A stretch of DNA of 64,000 nucleotides from Thiothrix fructosivorans (GTDB lineage: Bacteria; Pseudomonadota; Gammaproteobacteria; Thiotrichales; Thiotrichaceae), in contig NZ_JAFMPM010000006.1 of NCBI RefSeq assembly GCF_017349355.1, forward strand, positions 1,550,001 to 1,614,000. The letters are read 5' to 3'. The first letter of the stretch is position 1. Each line of letters starts with the position of its first letter. The notes below the pieces were generated by a model, which was not told where the DNA came from, did no database searches, and was given only the letters and a program-made list of their open reading frames with translations. Below, one piece after another: positions 8,161 to 16,574 of this stretch. The translations under genes were made by a program, and so were the position numbers.

Positions 8161-9473
8161 GTTTTAAGCAGGGCTTGGTGCGTGCGCGTAGCCATTTGAT
8201 TTTTTTGACAGGGTTAGTCACCGCGTTTGGTTTGGTGGGCTGGTTGGAAGGGCTTAGTGTGGGCAATGCGAATACCCCGGAGGCTGTTATTGAAACCAGC
8301 ACCGAGGTGAATATTGCCCCAACGCGTGCCTTAACCGCGCAGGAATTGGCGTGGGCAAAAACCGCGTGGAAGTATTTTCAGAACAACACGATTTCTGGCA
8401 CGGGTTTAGTGAATTCGGTGGATAACTACAATGCCTCGACGTTGTGGGATACCTCCTCTTATCTGATGGCGGTCATTTCAGCGCAACGTTTGGGGATTAT
8501 TGATCAGACGGAATTCGATGCACGGATTGGCAAAGCGTTGGACTCTTTGACGAAAATGGCGTTGTTTGAAGGCAAGTTGCCGAATAAATCTTACAACACC
8601 ATTTCCCTACAAATGGTCGATTACAATAATCAGCCGAGCGAGAAAGGTATTGGTTGGTCGGCTATCGACATCGGGCGCGTACTCGTGCCATTGAATGTGT
8701 TGGCGTGGCATTACCCGCAACACACTGCCTCGGTTAAAAAGGTGATGGAACGTTGGGATACGCAGCCGATGCTGGTCAAGGGTGTCTTGCAGGGGGCGGT
8801 GGTCAAGGATGATGGCGAAACCAAATACCTACAGGAAGGGCGCTTGGGGTATGAAGAATATGCTGCTAAATCCTTCAATTTGATGGGGCTGGATGTCTCC
8901 AATTCATTGCGTTACACCGATTTCCTGACGTTTGTGGATATTAGCGGCATTCAAGTGGCGACCGATAGCCGCAGTGCGCAGCAATACGGGGCGCATAACT
9001 ACGTGGTGAGTGAACCGTACATTTTAGATGGCGTGGAATTTGGTTGGGATCATCTGTCGCAAGAATTGGCATGGCGCGTGTACAAAGCGCAAGAAAAACG
9101 CTACGCCGAAACAGGCATTCTCACCGCTGTGTCCGAAGATAATATCGACCAACCGCCATACTTCGTTTACAACACCGTGTTTACCGATGGCAAAATCTGG
9201 AATGCGATTAGTGAAAAAGGCGACGATGCCAGCCAGTTTAAAACACTGAGCACCAAAGCAGCGTTTGGTTGGCACGCGCTATATGAAACTGACTATACCC
9301 AAAAGCTGGTGGAGAAAGCCGCGACTTTGGCTGACCCAGAACGCGGCTGGTATTCCGGCATGTATGAAGTCAGTGGTCAGCCGAACAAAGCGATTACCGC
9401 CAACACCAACGGCATCATCTTGGAAGCGTTGGCGTATAAACAGGGTGGTAAGCTGATGAAATTGGGAAAATAA
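8157..9473 (+). CDS. DUF3131 domain protein, exported or membrane-anchored
   Basis: A 438-residue protein with one hydrophobic N-terminal segment (LIFLTGLVTAFGLVGWL), probably a signal anchor. The rest matches the DUF3131 pattern: repeated helices with conserved Trp/Tyr/Asp, for example SSYLMAVISAQRLG, EKGIGWSAIDIGR and the late TANTNGIILEALAY. This looks like an (alpha/alpha) barrel of the kind used by glycan-active enzymes. The start overlaps the synthase stop (ATGA), so the two are coupled. The catalytic role is unknown; a periplasmic glycan-processing step is an inference. Its stop codon directly abuts the stop of convergent aroB. Confidence 0.8.
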   Translation: MSFKQGLVRARSHLIFLTGLVTAFGLVGWLEGLSVGNANTPEAVIETSTEVNIAPTRALTAQELAWAKTAWKYFQNNTISGTGLVNSVDNYNASTLWDTSSYLMAVISAQRLGIIDQTEFDARIGKALDSLTKMALFEGKLPNKSYNTISLQMVDYNNQPSEKGIGWSAIDIGRVLVPLNVLAWHYPQHTASVKKVMERWDTQPMLVKGVLQGAVVKDDGETKYLQEGRLGYEEYAAKSFNLMGLDVSNSLRYTDFLTFVDISGIQVATDSRSAQQYGAHNYVVSEPYILDGVEFGWDHLSQELAWRVYKAQEKRYAETGILTAVSEDNIDQPPYFVYNTVFTDGKIWNAISEKGDDASQFKTLSTKAAFGWHALYETDYTQKLVEKAATLADPERGWYSGMYEVSGQPNKAITANTNGIILEALAYKQGGKLMKLGK

Positions 9474-10550
9474 TCAAATTTCCCGATTCAACACGCGTTT
9501 GAGTGCCGCCGGATCAAAGTCGGCGGTGACGATGGATTCGCCCAGCGATTTCATTAGGATGAGGCGTAATGTGCCATCCATCACTTTCTTATCCACCGAC
9601 ATATAACGGGTGAAGTCTTCGCCCGTCATTTGCGTCGGTGGGTCAACCGGCAAGTTGGCGCGTTGCAAAATGTGGCGCGTGTAAGCCACGTCATCCGCCG
9701 CTAACCAACCCATTTGCTGTGACAATTCCGCCGCCATTACCATGCCTGTTGCGACTGCTTCGCCGTGTAACCAGTTGCCGTAACCCATTGCCGCTTCAAT
9801 CGCGTGCCCGAAGGTATGCCCCAGATTCAGCAAGGCGCGTTGCCCAGACTCACGTTCATCTGCCGCGACGACTTCGGCTTTGTGTTCGCAGGAGCGGAAA
9901 ATCGCATACGTCAACGCTTCGGGGTCACGCGCAAGCAGCCGATCCATATTGGTATCCAGCCATTGCAGAAAAGCTGGATCACGGATCAGACCGTATTTCA
10001 CCACTTCCGCGATACCTGCGCTGAGTTCGCGGTCAGCCAGCGTATTCAGGCTGTCGGTGTCGATCAGTACGCATTGCGGCTGGTGGAATGCGCCGATCAT
10101 GTTCTTGCCAAGTGGGTGGTTTACGCCGGTTTTGCCGCCGACGGAAGAATCGACCATTGCCAATAGCGTTGTTGGAATTTGGATGAAGTTGATACCGCGT
10201 TGATAGCTGGCTGCTGCATACCCCGTCATATCGCCCACCACACCGCCGCCGAGCGCAATCAGCGTGGTTTTGCGATCCGCTTTGCTTTCCAGCAAGTGGG
10301 TGTAAATCTGATTGAGGACATCGAGGTTTTTGTAGCCTTCGCCATCCGGTAAAATGACGGTGGAGTGTTTCAACCCTGTCAGCAAACGTTGCGTGGCTTC
10401 CAGATACAGTGGCGCAACGGTGGTATTGGTGACGACTACCGCGCTTTTGCCTTTGATGTGTGGCGTGACCAGCTCGGACTGTTGCAGCAAACCTTGCCCG
10501 ATGTGAATCGGGTAGCTGCGCTCGCCAAGGTCGAGGTTAAGGGTTTGCAT
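9474..10550 (-). CDS. aroB: 3-dehydroquinate synthase
   Basis: A 358-residue protein, the usual length for AroB. It catalyses conversion of DAHP to 3-dehydroquinate, step 2 of the shikimate pathway, using NAD+ and a divalent metal. The [16 protein letters not shown] segment, the [20 protein letters not shown] segment, and the metal-site [12 protein letters not shown] and WLHGEAVA blocks are all intact. The gene overlaps the end of aroK by 14 nt, giving the classical pil-aroK-aroB order. Confidence 0.97.
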   Translation of the reverse strand: MQTLNLDLGERSYPIHIGQGLLQQSELVTPHIKGKSAVVVTNTTVAPLYLEATQRLLTGLKHSTVILPDGEGYKNLDVLNQIYTHLLESKADRKTTLIALGGGVVGDMTGYAAASYQRGINFIQIPTTLLAMVDSSVGGKTGVNHPLGKNMIGAFHQPQCVLIDTDSLNTLADRELSAGIAEVVKYGLIRDPAFLQWLDTNMDRLLARDPEALTYAIFRSCEHKAEVVAADERESGQRALLNLGHTFGHAIEAAMGYGNWLHGEAVATGMVMAAELSQQMGWLAADDVAYTRHILQRANLPVDPPTQMTGEDFTRYMSVDKKVMDGTLRLILMKSLGESIVTADFDPAALKRVLNREI

Positions 10551-11073
10551 GGGTAACTTCCTGTAATTGTTTGAGTTTGTTGTGGATTTCGCGCAGGATG
10601 ACGTTCACTTTCTGCTTGCCTGTGGGAATAATCAAATCAGCCACTTCCATGTAATACGGTTCGCGGGCTTTGAGTAGATCGCGCAAGGTTTGCACGGGAT
10701 TAGCGGTTTGCATGAGCGGGCGGCCTTGGTCGTGCTTAATGCGTTGGAACAGGTGGTCAGCACTGGCGCGTAGATAGATGACGCAACCACTCGCTTTGAT
10801 ACGTTCACGGTTGCTGTCGCGTAAAATACTGCCGCCGCCGGTGGCAAGCAAAATGCCCTGCATGGCGGTGAGTTCGGCAATGACCTGCTCTTCACGCTCA
10901 CGAAAGCCTGCTTCACCTTCGACTTCAAAGATGGTGGGAATAGGCACACCCGTGCGTTCTTCGATCACCTTATCGGAATCGTAGAACGTTAAGTTAAGAC
11001 GGCGAGCGAGTTGTCGACCTATGGTGGATTTTCCCGCGCCCATCAAACCCACCAGAATGATGTTATGTTGCAT
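10537..11073 (-). CDS. aroK: Shikimate kinase
   Basis: A 178-residue P-loop kinase that phosphorylates shikimate with ATP. Walker [10 protein letters not shown] lies at residues 8-16. The shikimate-binding [11 protein letters not shown] region, the GGG motif (ATGGGS) and the lid-like QGRPLMQ segment are present. It lies 53 nt downstream of pilQ and overlaps aroB, probably at the end of a long pilMNOPQ-aroKB transcript, a common arrangement in gammaproteobacteria. Confidence 0.97.
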   Translation of the reverse strand: MQHNIILVGLMGAGKSTIGRQLARRLNLTFYDSDKVIEERTGVPIPTIFEVEGEAGFREREEQVIAELTAMQGILLATGGGSILRDSNRERIKASGCVIYLRASADHLFQRIKHDQGRPLMQTANPVQTLRDLLKAREPYYMEVADLIIPTGKQKVNVILREIHNKLKQLQEVTHANP

Positions 11074-11126
11074 GGTGGATTTATGCCAGTAGTGGGCGCG
11101 GGAATCAAGCCGCTTGTGTGTTTCGC

Positions 11127-13526
11127 TTAGGATTTACTGTCCACAATTTTCGGTGTGACAAAGATCAGCAACTCATTTTTGGTATTGCTGTTATTGTCGG
11201 TGCGGAACAGTCTGCCTAAAACCGGCACGTCACCCAGTACGGGCACTTTGCTAGTACCGCTGGTATTGCGTTCTTCATGAACACCGCCCAACACCACCGT
11301 TTGACCGTTTTCGACCAAGACTTTGGTCTGGATTTCACGGGTATTGATGCTCGGCACGCCGCTGTAAATGCTGCCTACCGTGTCTTGGTTAACTTTCAAA
11401 TCCATCGAAATGTGCTCATCCGGCGTGATTTGCGGGGTCACTTCCATGCTCAATACCGCTTTTTTGAAGGCAACGTTCGCCGCACCGCTGGACGAGGCTT
11501 GCAGGTACGGTACTTCCACCCCTTGTTCGATCAACGCTTTGGTTTGGTTGGAGGTGATCACTTTCGGGCTGGAAATGGTTTCGCTCTTGTTTTCCGATTG
11601 CGAAGCGGACAATTCCAAATCCACTAAGAAATCTTTGCTCAAAATCGAGAAGCCGTAGCTGCCGACTGCGCCCGTCACTGGCAGGTTCACGCTGAGGCGG
11701 TCACTCAAGCCGGGAATGGTGATGGTGCTTGTGCCAGTGGTATCTGCCATCGCTTTGGTCGCGCTTTCCCAGTATTTGTCTGTGCCTGAGCCAAGTTTGC
11801 CTGCGCCGATACCGATGCTGTCTTGGTTTGCCCACGTTGGGGTAATGCCAAAGCGTGCGCCGAGTTCTTTGCCGAACGAGTCGCTGGCAATGACGATGCG
11901 GGATTCAATCAGCACTTGCTCCACGGGCACATCCAGCACTTTGATCAATTCACGGATGGATTTGACCTGTGTGGCGGTGTCTTGCACCAGTAAGGTATTG
12001 GTACGTTCGTCGACCGAGACTTTGCCGCGTGGCGAGAGCAGGGACTTTTTGTCTTCATCGGCACTTTTGGATTTTTCAATCAATGCCATAATGTCGGCGG
12101 CTTTGGCGAAGTTGATGCCGATGTATTCGGTGACGAGTGGCTCTAGCTCTTGCTTGGCTTTGAGTGCTGTCATTTCTTGCTCGTCCTTGGCGGCTAATTC
12201 TGCGGCGGGGGCGACCCAGATGACATTGCCATTTTCGCGCATGGCGAGGCTTTTGGATTCCAGTACGATGTCGAGGGCTTGATCCCACGGCACGTCTTTG
12301 AGGCGCACGGTGATATTGCCTGCCACGGTATCGCTGACCACGATGTTTTTGTCGGTAAAGTCGGCAAGCAATTGCAACACCGCCCGCACTTCAATGTCTT
12401 GGAAATTCAGCGAGAGTTTTTCGCCTGTGAAATTCTTCTTTTTCTTGTCGCCAATTTGCAGCTTGTCTTCCGGCGTGGCTTTCAGTTTGTCGATGTAAAC
12501 CGTGTATTCGTCGCCATTGCGGTTGGTGCGGTGTTCAAAGCCCTCGTGCGCGGCAATGCGAATCCGTGCACTGTTGTCGCGTTGCGATACATTGATGTCG
12601 CTGACGGGTGTGCCAAAATCCATCACATCCATGCGTTGTTGCAGGTTGGCGGGTACATCTGCGTTTTTAACGGTAAGAGTCACGGTATTGCCGCTTTTGT
12701 CGTCCGTGACCACGCTATCGGCAGACGGCAAGCGCACGATTAAACGCCCACTGCCATCCGCATCGCGGCGGAAATCGACGGATTGTAACTGTGCTGATGT
12801 GTTTGCCGCGACAGGTTTGGGCACAGGCGGCGCGACGACTACTGGCGGTGCAGCGGCGACCACGGGTTTGGCGGCAGGTGCGGGCGGTGTGGCAGGCATG
12901 ACCACGGGCGCAGACGCGGGTGCTGGCAGCGGTGTGAGTGCCGCCGGTTTGCCACCAGGCGGGGCGTACCACGCGTAATCCGGCGGTAATTCAGTGGGGA
13001 CAGGCAATTCCGGTAAGGGCAAGGCTGCTTGCGTGGCAGCCGGTTTCGGGACAGCCGCTGGGGTAAATTTATCGGGTGCGGACTTGCCGCTGCGGTGCAT
13101 TTCAGGTGCAGCCGGTGCGGCAGCGGCTTGTTTGCTGCCTTTATTGTCGAACAGCATCACCACGGTATTGCCGTGGGCTTCCACCGAGTGATCCACCAGA
13201 TCGCTTAAATGCACCACCACTCGCGCTTTGCCTTTGTTATTGGCAGCGTCGATGGTTTGAATATTGCCTAAGTTAACCGCTTTGCTGCGGCTATTGGCGC
13301 TCACTTCGGTAGCGGGGAAATCGAAAACCAAGCGTGCGGGGTTTTCCATAAGGAAACCCTTGGGTAAGGTGACAGGCGCACTGAACTGCAACTGGACTTC
13401 TGTTTTATTGCCAGCGGCTTGGGCAGAAATATTTTGAAGTTGAGCATCCGCTGCCAGTGCTACATTGCTGGCAGGCAGACAGGTCATGAGAAGTGCCAAA
13501 GCAACACTTTGCTTTATTGTTTTCAT
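11127..13526 (-). CDS. pilQ: Type IV pilus secretin PilQ
   Basis: A 799-residue outer-membrane secretin through which the type IV pilus passes. A signal peptide ends near ALA-AD. Two AMIN domains (about 30-120 and 245-350) bind peptidoglycan. A Pro/Ala-rich linker lies between them, with many short P/A/V repeats. An STN/N0 domain (about 370-440), an N1 domain, and the secretin domain with VPVLGDVPVLGRLF and the final ELLIFVTPKIV follow. It is the last pil gene before aroK. Confidence 0.97.
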   Translation of the reverse strand: MKTIKQSVALALLMTCLPASNVALAADAQLQNISAQAAGNKTEVQLQFSAPVTLPKGFLMENPARLVFDFPATEVSANSRSKAVNLGNIQTIDAANNKGKARVVVHLSDLVDHSVEAHGNTVVMLFDNKGSKQAAAAPAAPEMHRSGKSAPDKFTPAAVPKPAATQAALPLPELPVPTELPPDYAWYAPPGGKPAALTPLPAPASAPVVMPATPPAPAAKPVVAAAPPVVVAPPVPKPVAANTSAQLQSVDFRRDADGSGRLIVRLPSADSVVTDDKSGNTVTLTVKNADVPANLQQRMDVMDFGTPVSDINVSQRDNSARIRIAAHEGFEHRTNRNGDEYTVYIDKLKATPEDKLQIGDKKKKNFTGEKLSLNFQDIEVRAVLQLLADFTDKNIVVSDTVAGNITVRLKDVPWDQALDIVLESKSLAMRENGNVIWVAPAAELAAKDEQEMTALKAKQELEPLVTEYIGINFAKAADIMALIEKSKSADEDKKSLLSPRGKVSVDERTNTLLVQDTATQVKSIRELIKVLDVPVEQVLIESRIVIASDSFGKELGARFGITPTWANQDSIGIGAGKLGSGTDKYWESATKAMADTTGTSTITIPGLSDRLSVNLPVTGAVGSYGFSILSKDFLVDLELSASQSENKSETISSPKVITSNQTKALIEQGVEVPYLQASSSGAANVAFKKAVLSMEVTPQITPDEHISMDLKVNQDTVGSIYSGVPSINTREIQTKVLVENGQTVVLGGVHEERNTSGTSKVPVLGDVPVLGRLFRTDNNSNTKNELLIFVTPKIVDSKS

Positions 13527-13544
13527 TTTGTTGCTAGTCCTGTG

Positions 13545-14078
13545 TTATTTTTTTTCGTTCTTTAAGTCGGAGAGGGCAATGGCATTTTCCCGTTCTTTGA
13601 AACCACCGAAACCATTTTCGACAATTTCTTGCACACTCACTTTCGTTTCTTCCACTTTGTTGATCTTACCGTAGTTTTTACCAAGGTAATTGCCCGCTTT
13701 GGCGCGATGCACCGCCCCGTCAGGGATGCGAATCAGCGCCCACAATGCACCGTTTTGGTTAATCGTACCGACCATGCGTAGGCTATCCAAAGGGAAACTT
13801 TCCAAAAACTCTGGAATACGGTTTGGGTCGGGCATGATGGTGCTACCCGTTTCGGTCGCTTTATCCGGTGCGAGTATTTTGGAGTCAAACGGATTGAGTT
13901 CATGCCCCGGATAAATAAACCGCACATACGGTTTAATTTCGGGGATAGGGTCAATCGGTGTGGCGGGTTTCGCTTTGACCGTTTGCACGAATTGCTCCAA
14001 ATCACTCATGTCACTGTTACAGGCGCTTAATGAGAGGAATAGGCAGCAACTGGTGGCTATTTTTAGGGTGCGTTTCAT
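13545..14078 (-). CDS. pilP: Type IV pilus inner-membrane lipoprotein PilP
   Basis: A 177-residue lipoprotein with signal ending LSAC (lipidated Cys19). The C-terminal domain with LRMVGTINQNGALWALI and KAGNYLGKNYGKI is the conserved PilP beta-sandwich that links PilNO to PilQ. The start overlaps the pilO stop (ATGA), so expression is coupled. An 18-nt gap separates it from pilQ. Confidence 0.95.
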   Translation of the reverse strand: MKRTLKIATSCCLFLSLSACNSDMSDLEQFVQTVKAKPATPIDPIPEIKPYVRFIYPGHELNPFDSKILAPDKATETGSTIMPDPNRIPEFLESFPLDSLRMVGTINQNGALWALIRIPDGAVHRAKAGNYLGKNYGKINKVEETKVSVQEIVENGFGGFKERENAIALSDLKNEKK

Positions 14079-14713
14079 CCTTTTTTGCCCTCTTTGCTCG
14101 CCACTTTATCGCCGGGTGCGGCGGGTTTGTCGCCAGTACCGTCTTCAATGTAACGGTAGGTTTTCAGGATGGCTTCCATCTGTAAGCGCCCATCATTTTC
14201 TTGTGGTTTTAGGTCGATATTGTTGATGGTAACAATACGTGATAACCCTGAAATGTCGCTGACAAACGTCGCGAGTTCACGGTACGAACCTTTGGCAGTA
14301 ATCTTGATGGGCTTTTCCGCATAGAATTCCATTTGGGCTTCATTTTGCGGTTCAAACAACACCAGCTCTAAGCCGTTCGATAAGCCTTTTTCGGAAATAT
14401 CGAGGATCAAGCCCGGAATTTCGGTGTCACTGGGTAATTGGCGCAGCAACATGCTGAAGGAGCGTTCCATTTCTTCCAATTGCGTTTTGTATTGGGGCAA
14501 TTGACTGGCACGCTTTTGCTTGGTTTCGACATCTGTGCGCAAGGTTTGCTCTTTCGCTTCGACCGTTTCTAAGGTAGCAAGCTGATCAACAATAATGAGT
14601 TGATACCCCAACAACAGGATGATGATCATGATGGCGGCAATCGCCATGGACTTGATCGACCACGAGACACTACCGGGGTCGTCTGCAAGGTTATTGAGTT
14701 CATGCAGATTCAT
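14075..14713 (-). CDS. pilO: Type IV pilus alignment protein PilO
   Basis: A 212-residue protein with a short cytoplasmic N-terminus, a single membrane helix (about 27-46), a periplasmic coiled coil and a ferredoxin-like domain. This is the PilO architecture; it heterodimerises with PilN in the alignment subcomplex. It is coupled to pilN by a 4-nt overlap. The C-terminus carries an extra charged tail rich in Lys and Gly. Confidence 0.95.
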   Translation of the reverse strand: MNLHELNNLADDPGSVSWSIKSMAIAAIMIIILLLGYQLIIVDQLATLETVEAKEQTLRTDVETKQKRASQLPQYKTQLEEMERSFSMLLRQLPSDTEIPGLILDISEKGLSNGLELVLFEPQNEAQMEFYAEKPIKITAKGSYRELATFVSDISGLSRIVTINNIDLKPQENDGRLQMEAILKTYRYIEDGTGDKPAAPGDKVASKEGKKG

Positions 14714-15351
14714 TTGCCAGCCTCCGGTTTTTTGTTGGGCGTGGGGGCTTTGTTCGGTTTACCCGTTGTGGCAGCTTCTTCTGCTTCTTGACCTTGGCGT
14801 AATAGTTGGGTCACATCCAGTTTGAAATCACGCAGCAAAATCGTGTCTGTGGCTTCTTTGGCATCCTTCTCGGTCGAAATGATGTTCAGATTGGAGGAAC
14901 TCAGCCACTGCGACGCATCCAACCGATTCATGTAGCTGGATACGCGGGCGTAGGATTCGGCTTTGCCTTCCAGTTGTACTTTCGTGCCTTCTTGTTTCAG
15001 GTGCAGTAAGTACATGCCTTTGGGCATGGCGTTCACCATTTCGTCAAACAAATGCACAATCGCTGGGCGGGTGCTTTGTAAGTCGTCAATGACCTGCATC
15101 CGATCCAGCAAGGCTTGGCGCGTCGCATCAAGTGCTTCAATTTCCTTGATTTGCTTATCCAGTTGCGCAATTTCTTGAGTGAGAAAGGCATTGCGTTGGT
15201 CTTGGTTTTCAATCGAAGCTTGCACGTATTGCTGTGCGCCAAACACGCCCGCCGCCGCGAGCAGCGCACTGGCACCGGCTAAGCCGAAGAATTGCTTTTT
15301 CTTCTCTTCACGGGCTTTTTCCCGCCAAGGGAGGAGGTTAAGACCTGCCAT
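14710..15351 (-). CDS. pilN: Type IV pilus alignment protein PilN
   Basis: A 213-residue protein beginning with the INLLPWR-like motif (NLLPWREK) that docks in a groove of PilM. One membrane helix (about 22-42), a coiled coil and a periplasmic domain follow. It pairs with PilO. The C-terminus has an unusual Lys/Pro/Asn-rich tail after residue 190. It overlaps pilM by a single base. Confidence 0.95.
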   Translation of the reverse strand: MAGLNLLPWREKAREEKKKQFFGLAGASALLAAAGVFGAQQYVQASIENQDQRNAFLTQEIAQLDKQIKEIEALDATRQALLDRMQVIDDLQSTRPAIVHLFDEMVNAMPKGMYLLHLKQEGTKVQLEGKAESYARVSSYMNRLDASQWLSSSNLNIISTEKDAKEATDTILLRDFKLDVTQLLRQGQEAEEAATTGKPNKAPTPNKKPEAGK

Positions 15352-16409
15352 TACTCCAATCCTCGCAGTGACAAGCCCGCCGCAATCAGCAGAGCCTGCA
15401 TGTCATTGGTGAAGCGCACTGGGCTGACCCGCGAACCCAGTGCCACGCGTGTGAAGGGGTTAATGACCCTGACAGGAATACCGATGGTCGATTGAATTTG
15501 CTCATCGACCCCCGGAATACGCGCACAGCCGCCACAAATCAGGATTTGTGCCACGCTGTCTTTTTGGCTGGATGCGTAATAAAACTGAAGAAAACGGTGC
15601 AGTTGCCGCACCATATTGTCTTTGAAGGGTTCGAGCACTTCGGACACGTAGTTTTCGGGCAGATTGCCTTCTTTTTTCGCCAAACCTGCTTCCTGCCACG
15701 TTAAACCGTAGCGGTGCATGATTTCTTCGGTCAGTTGCCGACCACCAAAACTTTGCTCACGCGAAAAGGTCAGGCGGCTTTGTTCAAACACACTGATGCC
15801 GGTCATGGTTGCGCCAAAGTCGACAATGGCGAGGGATTCGTGCTGTTCCAGCTCGTTGGTCAAATGCCGTAGAACTTTTTCCAAGGCGTGGGTTTCGGTA
15901 TCCACGATGTCCACGGTTAACCCCGCCATTTCCGCTGCCGCCACGCGGACTTCGACGTTTTCTGAGCGCGTAGCGGCGAGCAGGACATCGACCGTTTCGG
16001 GCGAATTGGCGGAGGGACCGAGAATTTCAAAGTCGTAATTGACTTCGTTCATCGGGTAGGGAATGTGTTGTTCAGCTTCCATCGACATTTGCGCTTCTAG
16101 CTCCGCTTGCGGAATGGAAGCAGGCATGGGAATGATTTTGCTAATCGCCATCGAGGTAGGGATGGCGAGTGCGCAATGTTTCAATTTGGAACGACTGTCC
16201 CGCAACGCACGGCGGATGGCTTCACCCACAGGTTCAGGCTCTACGATGTCTTTTTCATTAGCAACCCCCTCAGGCAAGGGTGCGACCGCATAGCTTTCAA
16301 TGCGGTAGTCACGCCCTTTACGGGTCATCTCCACCAACTTGATGGCGGAAGAGCTGATGTCCAGACCGAGCAGGCTTTCTTTGCGAGGATATATTGAAAA
16401 CACAGGCAC
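15351..16409 (-). CDS. pilM: Type IV pilus actin-like ATPase PilM
   Basis: A 352-residue cytoplasmic protein with the FtsA/MreB actin-like fold. LLGLDISSSAIKLVEM is the phosphate-1 loop, AIVDFGATMTGISVF the phosphate-2 loop, and ILICGGCARIPGV the adenosine region. It assembles under the inner membrane and recruits PilN. The start is GTG at 16409. The 165 nt upstream is A+T rich and lies between this gene and divergent mrcA, so it should hold both promoters. Confidence 0.95.
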   Translation of the reverse strand: MPVFSIYPRKESLLGLDISSSAIKLVEMTRKGRDYRIESYAVAPLPEGVANEKDIVEPEPVGEAIRRALRDSRSKLKHCALAIPTSMAISKIIPMPASIPQAELEAQMSMEAEQHIPYPMNEVNYDFEILGPSANSPETVDVLLAATRSENVEVRVAAAEMAGLTVDIVDTETHALEKVLRHLTNELEQHESLAIVDFGATMTGISVFEQSRLTFSREQSFGGRQLTEEIMHRYGLTWQEAGLAKKEGNLPENYVSEVLEPFKDNMVRQLHRFLQFYYASSQKDSVAQILICGGCARIPGVDEQIQSTIGIPVRVINPFTRVALGSRVSPVRFTNDMQALLIAAGLSLRGLE

Positions 16410-16574
16410 ACCGGGGGTTATTGTTATTATTAAACGTTATTCTTCATATCTTTTAATTATTTTCAAGGCAATGGTAGCGTCGAATCTCAAAATAGTCTAC
16501 TCTGCCCGTCTTGGGTGGCGTGCTTTCAGATAAACGGAGAGCCGTGCGTAAATGAATAAAAGTCCAATGTAGTC

